Origin: Candidatus Ornithospirochaeta stercoripullorum
Lineage (GTDB): Bacteria > Spirochaetota > Spirochaetia > Sphaerochaetales > Sphaerochaetaceae
Assembly: GCA_017694595.1 (NCBI GenBank)
Contig: JADIMT010000003.1
Span: forward strand, 1 to 38,897
DNA: 38,897 bases
Direction: 5' to 3'
The notes under the pieces are model-generated. The model was not told the DNA's origin. It saw only the letters and a list, made by a program, of their open reading frames with translations, and ran no database searches. Below are positions 17,973 through 27,820 of this stretch, piece after piece (the first letter of the stretch is position 1; the number at the start of each line of letters is the position of its first letter). The position numbers and the translations under genes are program-made.

Positions 17973-19481
17973 TTGAGCTATGTAATTGAAATGCTTGGAA
18001 TCCGAAAGGAATTTCCCGGAATCGTGGCAAACGACGATATCACACTGCAGGTTGAAGAAGGCGAGATCCATGCCGTATTAGGCGAGAATGGCGCTGGCAA
18101 ATCAACGCTGATGAGTATTCTTTTCGGCCTCTATCATGCAGACAAGGGAATTATTAAAGTCCGTGGCAGGGAAGTGAATATCAAGAGCCCAAATGATGCA
18201 TTCGATTTGGGTATTGGAATGGTTCATCAGCATTTTCAGCTTGTCCATAACTTCACAGTAGCTGAGAACATCATCATGGGAAAGGAAGGGGGCTTCGTTT
18301 ATGATATAAAGAAAGCCTCGAGGAAGATAAAGGAGATTTCTGAGCGCTATGGGCTTGCGATTGAACCCGATATGGTGATTGAGAACATCTCTGTGGGAAT
18401 GCAGCAGCGTGTAGAGATCCTGAAGATGCTCTATCGTGATGCTGATATCCTCATATTCGATGAACCAACTGCTGTCCTGACTCCGCAAGAAATCGATGAG
18501 CTGATGCAAATCATGCGTTCTCTGGTTGCTGAGGGAAAATCCATCATCCTCATCACTCATAAGCTTGATGAGATCAAAGCGGTTGCGAACCGTTGTACAA
18601 TCATCAGAAGAGGCAAGCTGATAGATGTCGTCGATGTAGCATCTACATCAGTCGCTGAGATGGCAGCTGCGATGGTCGGTAGGCCGGTTTCGTTCAAAGT
18701 CGATAAAAAGCCGGCAAAAATAGGCAAGCCCGTACTTGAGATCAAAAATCTCTCTGTGATGAACAGCAAGAAGGTTTTGGGAGTTAAGAATTTCTCCTTG
18801 ACAGTCCGAGGTGGCGAGATAGTTGGCATAGCTGGAGTTGATGGCAATGGGCAGACTGAGCTTATCGAAGCTGTTACGGGGCTTAGGAAATGCGAAAGTG
18901 GGAGCATCCTTTTCAACGGAAAGGAGATTACGGATGCAGACATCGCAACGCGTAATGAGATGGGAATGGGGCATATCCCTGAAGACAGGCAGAAACGTGG
19001 CTTGATCCTCAAGGAGTCTCTGGCAGCCAATATGGTTATCAAGAAGTTTGCGAAAGCGCCATTCTCTCATCATTGTATCCTTGATTATCCGGAAATCAGG
19101 GAGTATTCGGCCCGCATCATAGACAAATTCGATGTTAGAAGTGGTGAAGGCGTCGATTCGTTGGCTGGTAAGCTTTCAGGAGGTAACCAGCAGAAAGCTA
19201 TCATCGGAAGAGAGATTACTGCGGACCCTGATTTGCTTATTGCTGTGCAGCCTACCCGTGGTTTGGATGTTGGTGCAATTGAGTTCATTCATAAGCAGCT
19301 TGTTGAAGAACGCGATAAAGGCAAAGCTGTGCTTCTGATATCATTCGAGCTCGATGAGATTTTCAATCTGTCCGATCGTATCGCTGTTGTTTCCGGAGGA
19401 GAGCTTATAGATATCGTTGAAACATCATCTACAGACGAACATGAAGTCGGCTTGATGATGGCTGGCATCAGGAGAGGATAG
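17973..19481 (+). CDS. Nucleoside ABC transporter, duplicated ATP-binding protein (NupO/YufO-like)
   Basis: TTG start with GGGAG SD; two ATPase halves ('GENGAGKSTL', 'LSGGNQQKAIIGRE'). Confidence 0.93.
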   Translation: MSYVIEMLGIRKEFPGIVANDDITLQVEEGEIHAVLGENGAGKSTLMSILFGLYHADKGIIKVRGREVNIKSPNDAFDLGIGMVHQHFQLVHNFTVAENIIMGKEGGFVYDIKKASRKIKEISERYGLAIEPDMVIENISVGMQQRVEILKMLYRDADILIFDEPTAVLTPQEIDELMQIMRSLVAEGKSIILITHKLDEIKAVANRCTIIRRGKLIDVVDVASTSVAEMAAAMVGRPVSFKVDKKPAKIGKPVLEIKNLSVMNSKKVLGVKNFSLTVRGGEIVGIAGVDGNGQTELIEAVTGLRKCESGSILFNGKEITDADIATRNEMGMGHIPEDRQKRGLILKESLAANMVIKKFAKAPFSHHCILDYPEIREYSARIIDKFDVRSGEGVDSLAGKLSGGNQQKAIIGREITADPDLLIAVQPTRGLDVGAIEFIHKQLVEERDKGKAVLLISFELDEIFNLSDRIAVVSGGELIDIVETSSTDEHEVGLMMAGIRRG

Positions 19482-19482
19482 G

Positions 19483-20703
19483 ATGAATAGGACAAAGATT
19501 GCAAAACCTCTTGAAGCAAGAAAAGCCTCACCATTGGTGGTTTCTCTCTCAGCAGTCCTGCTGGGAATCGTTGCAGGCTGTATCTTTATTCTTTGCATTG
19601 GCAAAAATCCTTTCGCCGGTTTTGAAAGGATTCTCTTTGGAGCTCTTTCCAATACAAGGCGCATCGGCAATACGCTGAGCATGTCCACACAGCTTATTCT
19701 GATTGGGCTTTCAGTTGCATTCGCATTCAAGACTGGTCTTTTCAATATTGGAGCATCGGGGCAGATGCTGATGGGTGGAATAACTGGTTCAATTCTGGCT
19801 TATTATCTGCCGCTGGATATGCCGAGGATCATCTATCTTCCGATAATAATCATTGCATCAATGCTCGTAGGGTCCCTTTGGGGATTCATTTCAGGGTTCT
19901 TGAAAGCTAAGTTCAATGTCCATGAAGTTGTTTCAACTATCATGCTCAACTGGATAGCTTACTGGATTTGCTATGATTTCATTCCACGTTTCATTATCGA
20001 TCCTACAATCTCAGTGAAATCAAAGCCAATAGAGACTGTGCATACATTGCGCGCCGATTGGCTTACGGATCTCACAGGTTTCTCAACACTGAATTATGGT
20101 TTCTTTGTCGCTATCATAATGTGCTTTGTAGTCTGGTTCATTTTGCAGAAGACAACGTTGGGCTTCAACCTTAAAGCTGTTGGTTCAAACAGATTCTGTG
20201 CAGAGTATGCAGGTATAAAAGTAAATAGATCCATCATGATCTCCATGGCTATCGCAGGAGCGCTTGCAAGTCTTGCTGGACTGACGTACTACTGCGGTTA
20301 CTCGAATATCATGGAGATGGGGAAGATGCCGAATGAAGGTTATGATGGCATCGCTGTTGCGCTTCTTGGCAATTGTTCTCCAGTCGGGATATTCTTCTCA
20401 GCGATATTCTTTGGAATACTGAAGATGGGAAGGGGTTCATTGGCTGCAACTGGTATTCCTACAGAGATTGCAGACACGATCATAGCGACGATTATTTACT
20501 TCACAGCCACTAATGTAATCCTTGCTTCGTTCTGGAATTCTATTTTCCATCGCAGTTTCACGGGAAAAGAGGAAGCTGTCATAGCGTATCTGAAAGCTAA
20601 GAACGACACTACACCAATTGAAAAGCTCTCGAAAGAACAATTCAAAGCGTATGCTAAAGAAGGCAAAGCACTTTTGAAAAATGCAAAGAAGGAGGTAGAG
20701 TAA
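19483..20703 (+). CDS. Nucleoside ABC transporter permease (NupP/YufP-like)
   Basis: 'GLFNIGASGQMLMGG', 'FNVHEVVSTIMLNWIAYW', 'GYDGIAVALLG'. Confidence 0.92.
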   Translation: MNRTKIAKPLEARKASPLVVSLSAVLLGIVAGCIFILCIGKNPFAGFERILFGALSNTRRIGNTLSMSTQLILIGLSVAFAFKTGLFNIGASGQMLMGGITGSILAYYLPLDMPRIIYLPIIIIASMLVGSLWGFISGFLKAKFNVHEVVSTIMLNWIAYWICYDFIPRFIIDPTISVKSKPIETVHTLRADWLTDLTGFSTLNYGFFVAIIMCFVVWFILQKTTLGFNLKAVGSNRFCAEYAGIKVNRSIMISMAIAGALASLAGLTYYCGYSNIMEMGKMPNEGYDGIAVALLGNCSPVGIFFSAIFFGILKMGRGSLAATGIPTEIADTIIATIIYFTATNVILASFWNSIFHRSFTGKEEAVIAYLKAKNDTTPIEKLSKEQFKAYAKEGKALLKNAKKEVE

Positions 20704-21656
20704 TGGAATTCTGGAATGTAGTCACAAGTATAATACCATCAGCAATTGCATATACTGTACCTATCCTCATGGGAGCTCTGGGAGGGCTGTATTCGGAGAG
20801 ATCCGGCGTCACTAACCTCTGTATAGAAGGCTTGATGCTTTTCGGAGTCTTTTCCGCTGCTGCGACTATTGTCAAACTGCAGGCTATTCCAGGTTTTAGC
20901 TTTACGCTTGCTATCGTGATAGGCATTGCAGTCGCAATGGTAGCCTCGATGCTGCTGTCGCTTCTTCATGCATTTGCTGCTATCAATCTGAAAGCTAATC
21001 AGGTTATATCTGGAACAGCCATCAATATGCTTTCAACAGCTGTCTCGCTCTTTTTGGCTCAGACAATCACTGGAAGCGGTAATATTACGATTGTTCGCGC
21101 AATTGTACGCCAGAACGTTCCAGTTCTTTCCAGGATACCTGTCATTGGCACGCTTTTCTTCTCGAGCACATACTGGACAACATGGATTTGTCTTCTTCTT
21201 TGGGCTTTGTCTTGGTTCTTGCTTTATAAGACATCGTTTGGTCTACGCCTCCGCGCTTGCGGCGAGCACCCGTCTGCAGTAGCGTCTGCTGGCGTCAATG
21301 TGCATAAGATGCGATATATCGGAGTTATGGCTTCAGGCTTGCTTTCGGGTTTGGGTGGAGCGTGCATACTTGTCACTTATGCTGGTGAGTATAATGCAGG
21401 AAGTGGTATCAACGGACTTGGATTCTTGGCAATCGCTGCATTGATATTCGGACAGTGGAAGCCTCTGGGAATACTTGGCTCCACGTTCTTCTTCGGCCTT
21501 TGCATGACGATTGCCAACATGGGGAAGGTCTTCCCGATTTTCCAGAGTATACCAACAGGTTATCTGGGCATGTTCCCTTATGTTGCAACACTTATCGCTC
21601 TTATATTCTCCAGTCGCAGGAGTTCAGCTCCGCTTGCAACGGGAGAACCATTCTAG
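20703..21656 (+). CDS. Nucleoside ABC transporter permease (NupQ/YufQ-like)
   Basis: 'ALGGLYSERSGVTNLCIEGLML', 'LKANQVISGTAINML', 'GLGFLAIAALIFGQW'. Confidence 0.92.
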   Translation: MEFWNVVTSIIPSAIAYTVPILMGALGGLYSERSGVTNLCIEGLMLFGVFSAAATIVKLQAIPGFSFTLAIVIGIAVAMVASMLLSLLHAFAAINLKANQVISGTAINMLSTAVSLFLAQTITGSGNITIVRAIVRQNVPVLSRIPVIGTLFFSSTYWTTWICLLLWALSWFLLYKTSFGLRLRACGEHPSAVASAGVNVHKMRYIGVMASGLLSGLGGACILVTYAGEYNAGSGINGLGFLAIAALIFGQWKPLGILGSTFFFGLCMTIANMGKVFPIFQSIPTGYLGMFPYVATLIALIFSSRRSSAPLATGEPF

Positions 21657-21665
21657 GAGAAGAAT

Positions 21666-22502
21666 ATGGAATTAATGGAGAAGCTTAACGCATCGCGCGA
21701 TTATATCGCATCAAAACTCGACGGAAGGAAGCCTGTAATCGGGTTGATTCTTGGCTCAGGCTTGGGGGATCTGGCAGATGAGCTGCATGATGCAGTCATC
21801 ATTGATTATCATGATATCCCGTATTTCCCTGTATCAACAGTTGAAGGGCACAAGGGCAGGCTTGTTATAGGGGAGCTGGAAGGAAAGACAGTTCTCTGCA
21901 TGCAGGGACGTTTCCATTACTATGAAGGCTATTCGATGGATGAGGTGGTCTATCCTGTTCGTACGATGAAGATGCTTGGCATCAACGGCCTTTTCCTTAC
22001 AAATGCGGCAGGTTGCGTGAATACAGAGTGGAAGCCGGGGGATCTGATGCTCATCTCGGATCATATAAAGCTCATCGCGGACAATCCTCTGCGTGGAAAG
22101 AATCCTGATGAGCTTGGGCTGCGCTTCTTTGATATGACCCAGGCTTATGACAAAGACCTTCTTGCAATGGCGGAGAAGGCTGCGTGCGATATCGGCATCG
22201 CAGTCAGGAAAGGTATCTACATGCTCTTTACCGGCCCATCTTTTGAAACACCTGCTGAAGTACGCTTCGCACGTCTTGCAGGTGCAGATGCGGTCGGCAT
22301 GTCGACAGTACCAGAGGCGATTGCGGCTTCGCATATGAGAATGCATACAGTCGGAATCAGCTGCATGACAAATATGGCGGCAGGAATACTTGATCAGCCT
22401 CTCAATCATGTGGAAGTACTAGAGACCGGAGAGAGGGTGAAGAAGACATTCTCGGCTCTTGTCAAGGAGATTGTGAAGCGCTGGCCTCAGGATAAGCTCT
22501 GA
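21666..22502 (+). CDS. Purine nucleoside phosphorylase (family I, PunA-like)
   Basis: 'IGLILGSGLGDLADEL', 'MQGRFHYYEGYSMDEVVYPVR', 'TNAAGCVN', 'GPSFETPAEVR'. Confidence 0.95.
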   Translation: MELMEKLNASRDYIASKLDGRKPVIGLILGSGLGDLADELHDAVIIDYHDIPYFPVSTVEGHKGRLVIGELEGKTVLCMQGRFHYYEGYSMDEVVYPVRTMKMLGINGLFLTNAAGCVNTEWKPGDLMLISDHIKLIADNPLRGKNPDELGLRFFDMTQAYDKDLLAMAEKAACDIGIAVRKGIYMLFTGPSFETPAEVRFARLAGADAVGMSTVPEAIAASHMRMHTVGISCMTNMAAGILDQPLNHVEVLETGERVKKTFSALVKEIVKRWPQDKL

Positions 22503-22534
22503 GGGAAGAGAAACTGAATATTTCATAATTAACC

Positions 22535-22614
22535 GTCTCAGAATCTGAGACACCTCAAAGATAAGATTATCTCAGTTTTGGTTCTGTGCCAAAACTGGGA
22601 GGTATTGTAATCTT
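22535..22614. other. Tandem strong hairpins in the PNP-cupin intergenic region
   Basis: GTCTCAG-aat-CTGAGAC (22535-22551) and CAGTTTTGG-ttctgtg-CCAAAACTG (22573-22597), flanked by AAGATTA/TAATCTT (22563-22569, 22608-22614). Confidence 0.5.
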
Positions 22615-22688
22615 CATCGGTATCCAAGAGAATTTACTTAGCATTGAAAAATGATTTCTTGTCATCAGCAAAAGAAAGGAGAATAGTG

Positions 22689-23105
22689 ATGGCTGAAGAT
22701 GTAGCTTCGGATGTTATTGAGCGCCTTGGACTTGAACCATTGGAGGGAGAAGGTGGTTATTTTCGATTTCTTGGCAAGTTTGGTGATGGAGCCGGTTCTA
22801 TCTACTACTTGATCACAAAAGATTCTTTTTCCTCTCTTCATCTTCTGGATGATGATGAGCTCTGGTTCTTCCTCGAAGGTGGAGAAGCTGAGCAGATCAT
22901 ATTCGATGGCGAGAAGAAGGAGAGGAGGATTCTCTCCCCTTCGTCCCGTGTATCATTTGTTCCTGCAGGTATGTGGCAAGAGACAAAACTGCTTTCAGGA
23001 AACTATGCACTTTTCTCGACAGTGATGAGCCCAGCTTATAGTGACGAGATATACCATTCGCCAGATTCTGCTGTGCTTAAAGCTTTTGAGGATGTTAAAA
23101 TCTAA
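22689..23105 (+). CDS. Cupin, DUF985-like
   Basis: 'LGLEPLEGEGGYFRFLG', 'GSIYYLITKDSFSSLHLLDDDELWFFLEGG', 'VPAGMWQETKLL'. Confidence 0.85.
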   Translation: MAEDVASDVIERLGLEPLEGEGGYFRFLGKFGDGAGSIYYLITKDSFSSLHLLDDDELWFFLEGGEAEQIIFDGEKKERRILSPSSRVSFVPAGMWQETKLLSGNYALFSTVMSPAYSDEIYHSPDSAVLKAFEDVKI

Positions 23106-23188
23106 AGTGAATATTGTGTAAAATCTAAAGTGGATGTTGTTTAAAATCTAAAGTGGCAGTATTCAAAAATCTAAAGTGCAGATATTAT
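23097..23188. repeat. Four direct repeats of exact 23-bp period, core AAAATCTAAAGTG
   Basis: Cores start at 23097, 23120, 23143 and 23166; identical 13-bp core each time, with 10-bp variable parts. Confidence 0.95.
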
Positions 23189-23194
23189 TAAGAC

Positions 23195-24409
23195 ATGGCT
23201 GAGAAAAAATATCTGATAAAGCGGACGCTTGAGAAGAACATCGCAGAATTGAGTGGCGAGTTCCGTTCATTGCTCCTCACTGGCTCACGGCAAGTGGGGA
23301 AATCTACGCTTCTGGGGCATCTTGCTGAATCGGAACGTGAGATTGTTAATTTCGATGATGATGTCTTGCGTGAGGAGGCTACAGAGGATCCCTCTCTTTT
23401 CTTTTTTAATCATAAACCACCGTTGTTGCTTGATGAAGTTCATCGTGTTCCTGATATTTTCCTTGCTATAAAAAAGATCATAGATGAGGATGGACGGAAG
23501 AATCTCTTCTGGCTGACAGGAAGCCAGAAACTGAAGTTGATGAAGAATGCAGGTGATTCCCTTGCTGGCAGGGTGTTGGTTGCAGAGATGTATGGTCTTT
23601 CAATTTCTGAGAAACAAGGTATTCCTGACAGGAAACCATTTATTCCCTGTTTTTCTGAACCCAAGAAATCACCATTGGCGCCTGATGATGTTCTTTCAAC
23701 CGTTTTCACTGGTTCGTATCCAGAAGTTCAGGATATGACAGAGCGAGTAAGGACGGCTTGGTTCGAATCATATATAAACACATATTTTGAGAATGACATT
23801 TCTGAGTTTATTAAGCCATCGAATTTCGCTATTTTCAGAAATTTTCTAGCTATCATTGCTCTACGGACTGGGGAAGAACTGAATTATGCAGATATTGCTT
23901 CTTCTGTAGGAGTTTCTGCTGTGACAGTCCAGTATTGGATATCAGTGCTTGAAGCTTTCGGCATTCTGTATATACTTCAGCCTTATTATACGAATAAGCT
24001 CAAAAGGCTTGTTAAGAGAGGCAAGCTCTATTTCATGGATACAGGGCTATGTGCATATCTTTGTGGACTGAATACATATGATGATTTCCGTTCGAGCAAG
24101 TTGGCTGGCCATCTGATTGAGACGTTCGTCGTTACAGAGATAATAAAGAGCTACTCGAATAATCTTGTGCATCGTGGATTGTATTTTTACCGTGATTACA
24201 GCGGATGTGAGATAGGTTTGCTGATAGAAGAAAACGGAAAGCTGTATCCAGTTGAAATAAAAATGGCAATGACGCCCAAAAAAGAGATGGTTAAACATTT
24301 CAAGATTATTCCTCCAGAGGAGAGAGGAATTGGTGCTCTTGTGAGTTTGTATCCTAAAAAAGAACTTATAGAGAGGGATGTTGTCCTGGTTCCAATCTCA
24401 GAAATATGA
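23195..24409 (+). CDS. AAA-type ATP-binding protein with DUF4143 domain
   Basis: 'LLTGSRQVGKSTLLGHL', 'LLDEVHRVPDIFLAIKKIID', 'WLTGSQKL', C-terminal 'YFMDTGLCAYLCGL', 'YYRDYSGCEIGLLIEENGKLYPVEIK'. Confidence 0.93.
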   Translation: MAEKKYLIKRTLEKNIAELSGEFRSLLLTGSRQVGKSTLLGHLAESEREIVNFDDDVLREEATEDPSLFFFNHKPPLLLDEVHRVPDIFLAIKKIIDEDGRKNLFWLTGSQKLKLMKNAGDSLAGRVLVAEMYGLSISEKQGIPDRKPFIPCFSEPKKSPLAPDDVLSTVFTGSYPEVQDMTERVRTAWFESYINTYFENDISEFIKPSNFAIFRNFLAIIALRTGEELNYADIASSVGVSAVTVQYWISVLEAFGILYILQPYYTNKLKRLVKRGKLYFMDTGLCAYLCGLNTYDDFRSSKLAGHLIETFVVTEIIKSYSNNLVHRGLYFYRDYSGCEIGLLIEENGKLYPVEIKMAMTPKKEMVKHFKIIPPEERGIGALVSLYPKKELIERDVVLVPISEI

Positions 24410-24462
24410 TAATTTTCACCTTCTTCACAAAAGCGGAGCATTTCATGATAATGTAGCTGATT

Positions 24463-25158
24463 ATGAAGATCCTCTGCATATCGGATACGACAGACACATT
24501 GATTTATTCCTCTGTTGCTCCAGAGCTGTACAGGGATGTTGATTTTGTTATCTCTGCAGGTGATCTTCCATTGCGCTATTACGACTATATACAGACGATG
24601 CTCCGGAAGGATGTATGGTATGTCTATGGTAATCATAATCTTGAGGAATTCGGACGCATGATGCGCCGCTCGTCTGATAACAGTGGATTTTCATCTTTCT
24701 CTCCTCGTGGCTCACTGCCATCATTTGGTGGTTTCTTCGTCGATGGCAAGTGCATTTACGACAAGCAGCATGATTTGATTATAATGGGGCTTGGTGGTTC
24801 AATGCTCTACAACTATGGAGAGAGCCAGTACACGGAGCGTCAGATGCAGAGACGAATCAATAAGCTTGTTCCTCGTCTCATGTATAACAAAAAACGCTAT
24901 GGGCGTGCTGTTGATATCCTCATCACTCATGCACCTCCTTTTGGCATGGGCGATGGAGAGGATCTCTGTCATAAAGGTTTTGAATGCTTCTTGCAGTTCA
25001 TGGAAAAATACAAGCCTAAATATCTTCTGCATGGACATGTCCATCTTGATGATATCAATGCGCCACGTATTTCCGAGTTCTGCGATACGAAAGTCATCAA
25101 TATCTACAAGAATTACATCCTTGAGGATGATACGCTGGGGAAGAGCTATGGCAATTGA
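24463..25158 (+). CDS. Metallophosphoesterase-family protein
   Basis: 'CISDTTDTLIYS', 'VISAGDLP', 'YGNHN', 'ITHAPP', 'LHGHVH'. Confidence 0.85.
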   Translation: MKILCISDTTDTLIYSSVAPELYRDVDFVISAGDLPLRYYDYIQTMLRKDVWYVYGNHNLEEFGRMMRRSSDNSGFSSFSPRGSLPSFGGFFVDGKCIYDKQHDLIIMGLGGSMLYNYGESQYTERQMQRRINKLVPRLMYNKKRYGRAVDILITHAPPFGMGDGEDLCHKGFECFLQFMEKYKPKYLLHGHVHLDDINAPRISEFCDTKVINIYKNYILEDDTLGKSYGN

Positions 25159-26053
25159 CTCAACCGCTTTGGAAGATTTCTCACGGGCTAAGCGCAAAGC
25201 AAAATTTCAGAGTATTCTTTCAGCTTTGACATGGAAGAACAATGATCTGCTCTCTTTGTATGAAGTCACGTCAATCATCAAGCCGAAGTCAGAGACTTAT
25301 ATGGGCATGCGCACGATTCCTGTGAATAAGATCATAGGTTCAGAGGGGCGGTATCATGATTTTTCATCTGCCTTTTTCCCAAAACGTGAACAGCTCAGGA
25401 ATCGCTGGTGCAGTATTGATTCAGCAGTGATTAATGATGTCATACTGCCTCCTATCTCTGTATATAGCTTGGGTGGTTATTACTTCGTCCGGGATGGAAA
25501 TCACAGAGTATCTGTCGCGAAGGCGCAAGGCGTTGAGTTTATCGATGCTGAGGTTGTTGAGCTTGATACAGAGATTCCTCTCTATCCTGGCATGTCGATG
25601 AAAGAGCTGAAGGATAAGGTTGTGGATTATGAGCGTAATATGTTCATTGCCCAGTATAAGCCTTCCTATCTGCCGATGGGCGATATAGTCTTCACATCTC
25701 CAGGCTCATACCCGGAGATGGTCAATCATATACTTGTCCATAAGTATTATATAAACCAGAATATCGATTACGAGATCTCTTTCGAAGATGCTGCTAAGAG
25801 CTGGTATGAGAATGTCTATTCTCCAATCGTAAAAGAAATCAGGGCAGAGCATTTGCTGGCAGCATTTCCCGGTCAGACTGAAGGGGACATGTACATGTGG
25901 CTTGTCAGACGTTGGGATGAATATAAAAGAGAGAATAAGAATATCAGCGCTGCAGAAGCTGTCAGAAGGGCAGGAAAAGAGCGGGGGAAGGATGTCTTCC
26001 ACCGCCTTGAACGCTACATGGCTTATTATCTGAAGAAATTATCAAAGTCCTAA
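25148..26053 (+). CDS. ParB/Srx-like N-terminal-domain regulator-like protein
   Basis: 'RTIPVNKIIGSEGRYHDF', 'FVRDGNHRVSVAKAQGVEFIDAEVVEL'; start overlaps the upstream stop. Confidence 0.75.
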   Translation: MAIDSTALEDFSRAKRKAKFQSILSALTWKNNDLLSLYEVTSIIKPKSETYMGMRTIPVNKIIGSEGRYHDFSSAFFPKREQLRNRWCSIDSAVINDVILPPISVYSLGGYYFVRDGNHRVSVAKAQGVEFIDAEVVELDTEIPLYPGMSMKELKDKVVDYERNMFIAQYKPSYLPMGDIVFTSPGSYPEMVNHILVHKYYINQNIDYEISFEDAAKSWYENVYSPIVKEIRAEHLLAAFPGQTEGDMYMWLVRRWDEYKRENKNISAAEAVRRAGKERGKDVFHRLERYMAYYLKKLSKS

Positions 26054-26593
26054 ATCTGGAAGAGAGGCCATCTCCGCTAGTTTCTCCGCTACAGTATCGA
26101 TCATTTCAGATGGACGCTGTGGCATTATCTCGCTCTCAAGATGGATGTAAGGTTCAAATGGTACAGGGTATAGTTGCATCATCTCTGCCCATCTATAGAG
26201 TCCTGAGACAGCTCTGCGTCCATCGTTCTCGTCGATAGTTGTAGATGCGTATGCATAGAACTTTTTGCCGGCAAGCGACGATTTAAGGAACTGGTTCCAT
26301 GTGGAATCGAGGAATGCTTTCATCTCGGCTGTTGGCATGCCAAAGCGGGATGGTGTTCCCAAAATAATCAGATCCGCAGAGGCAAGCTTCTCTGGAGTTG
26401 CTTCCGGCAATGCTGTTATTTCCTCGTAATATTCAATCGCTTCTGTCTTCTCGTTTGCCGCGAGATGCAAATCAGGATCGGATACACAGTAGATCCGTGC
26501 ATCCATACCCCGTTCTTTCAATTTCTCGGCAAAAGTGTCTGCTATCAGATAAAGGTTTCCCGAAATGGAGTGGATTATGATATTGGCACGCAT
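26042..26593 (-). CDS. Flavodoxin/NADPH-quinone-reductase (WrbA-like) fold protein
   Basis: 'IIIHSISGNLYLIADTFAEKL', 'SADLIILGTPSRFGMPTAEMKAFLDST'. Confidence 0.85.
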   Translation of the reverse strand: MRANIIIHSISGNLYLIADTFAEKLKERGMDARIYCVSDPDLHLAANEKTEAIEYYEEITALPEATPEKLASADLIILGTPSRFGMPTAEMKAFLDSTWNQFLKSSLAGKKFYAYASTTIDENDGRRAVSGLYRWAEMMQLYPVPFEPYIHLESEIMPQRPSEMIDTVAEKLAEMASLPDLGL

Positions 26594-26645
26594 AGTGTCC
26601 TCCTCCTTTGATTATACTCCATCTCCAGAATAATCGGGGAAAAGC

Positions 26646-27809
26646 TTATTTGCGACTGGCACTTCCCAGCGTCATCGTCCCGCTCTGGCTCTCTGTGCTG
26701 ATGCTCTTGTGGAAGAATGCTGGCATCGTAGCCACCAGGCCTTCTGTTGTATATACAGCATCCGTTGGTTTCAATGGCAGCTTCACTTCTTTGCCTGTAG
26801 CCGCTGAGAGATAGAATGCATCTATGAACTCTGTAGCTCTTCTTCCATCTTCAGCTGTGGCATCGGGCTCTTCGCCATTCTCGATTGCATCGATAAAACG
26901 TGAGATGGCGGAATCATGGCCTTCCTTCTCTTCTGCTGGAATTGAGGAGAAGATTCTCATCAGTTCTTCCTCCCTTTCCCTGTCTTCTTCAGGATAGCCA
27001 TTCGGCTGAGGTTTTTTGACGCTTACTTTCCACTCAGGAAGCGTGAATGCAGCTTTTTCACATTGGAATCTGAAGCCCTGGAACTCATCCATATCGCAAA
27101 GCGAGGATGTGAACGTGCCTAGCGCTGATGGGAAACGCATTACTGCCATACCCATATCCTCTGTCTCGCTGTTCGTGTGCTTCTTGTTATCCATGATTGC
27201 GTAGATGGAAGTCGGAAGTGAACCCATCAGCCAGAGAAGCATATCAACCTGGTGTACACCCTGGCTTGTTAAGCAGCCACCGCCTTCGCTTCTCCAAGTG
27301 CCTCTCCAGTATAGATTGTGATAGTTCACGCCTCTGAACCAGTGGGATGTGACATCTACAGAGAGGATCTTGCCGAAGCAACCGTCTTCAAGCATCTTCT
27401 TAGCTCTCTGGATGGATGTGTAGTATCTGTTCTGGAAGATGATACCAAGTTTCTTTCCGCTCTCATCACGAGATTGTATCATCTTGTCTTCTTCATCCAG
27501 AGAGAGTGCCATCGGCTTTTCGAGGAGGACATGCTTTCCGCTTCTGAGAAATGCTGAGGCTGTCTCTTCATGAAGTTCCGGAGGAAGCGCGATGGAGACA
27601 ATATCTATATCATCACGATCAAGGAGTGTGTGCCAGTCATCCGTAATCGTGATATCCTCTCCATCTTTTCCAAGCGTTGCTGCAAGCTCTGTGCACTTTG
27701 AAGGTGTGCGGGAACAGAGTGCTTTGATCCTGCATCGTCCATCATTGATGAAGGCGTTGAAATGTACCTTCCCGATTCCTCCTGTTCCTATGATTGCAAT
27801 ATTATGCAT
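26646..27809 (-). CDS. Gfo/Idh/MocA-family oxidoreductase
   Basis: 'NIAIIGTGGIGKVHFNAF', 'VSIALPPELHEETASAFLRSGKHVLLEKPMAL'. Confidence 0.94.
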   Translation of the reverse strand: MHNIAIIGTGGIGKVHFNAFINDGRCRIKALCSRTPSKCTELAATLGKDGEDITITDDWHTLLDRDDIDIVSIALPPELHEETASAFLRSGKHVLLEKPMALSLDEEDKMIQSRDESGKKLGIIFQNRYYTSIQRAKKMLEDGCFGKILSVDVTSHWFRGVNYHNLYWRGTWRSEGGGCLTSQGVHQVDMLLWLMGSLPTSIYAIMDNKKHTNSETEDMGMAVMRFPSALGTFTSSLCDMDEFQGFRFQCEKAAFTLPEWKVSVKKPQPNGYPEEDREREEELMRIFSSIPAEEKEGHDSAISRFIDAIENGEEPDATAEDGRRATEFIDAFYLSAATGKEVKLPLKPTDAVYTTEGLVATMPAFFHKSISTESQSGTMTLGSASRK

Positions 27810-27820
27810 TTTTTCCTCCA

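Noticed and set aside
23097-23188. CRISPR array interpretation of the 23-bp repeats
   Set aside because: Core is only 13 bp with 10-bp intervals and four copies; no spacers of normal size and no cas genes.
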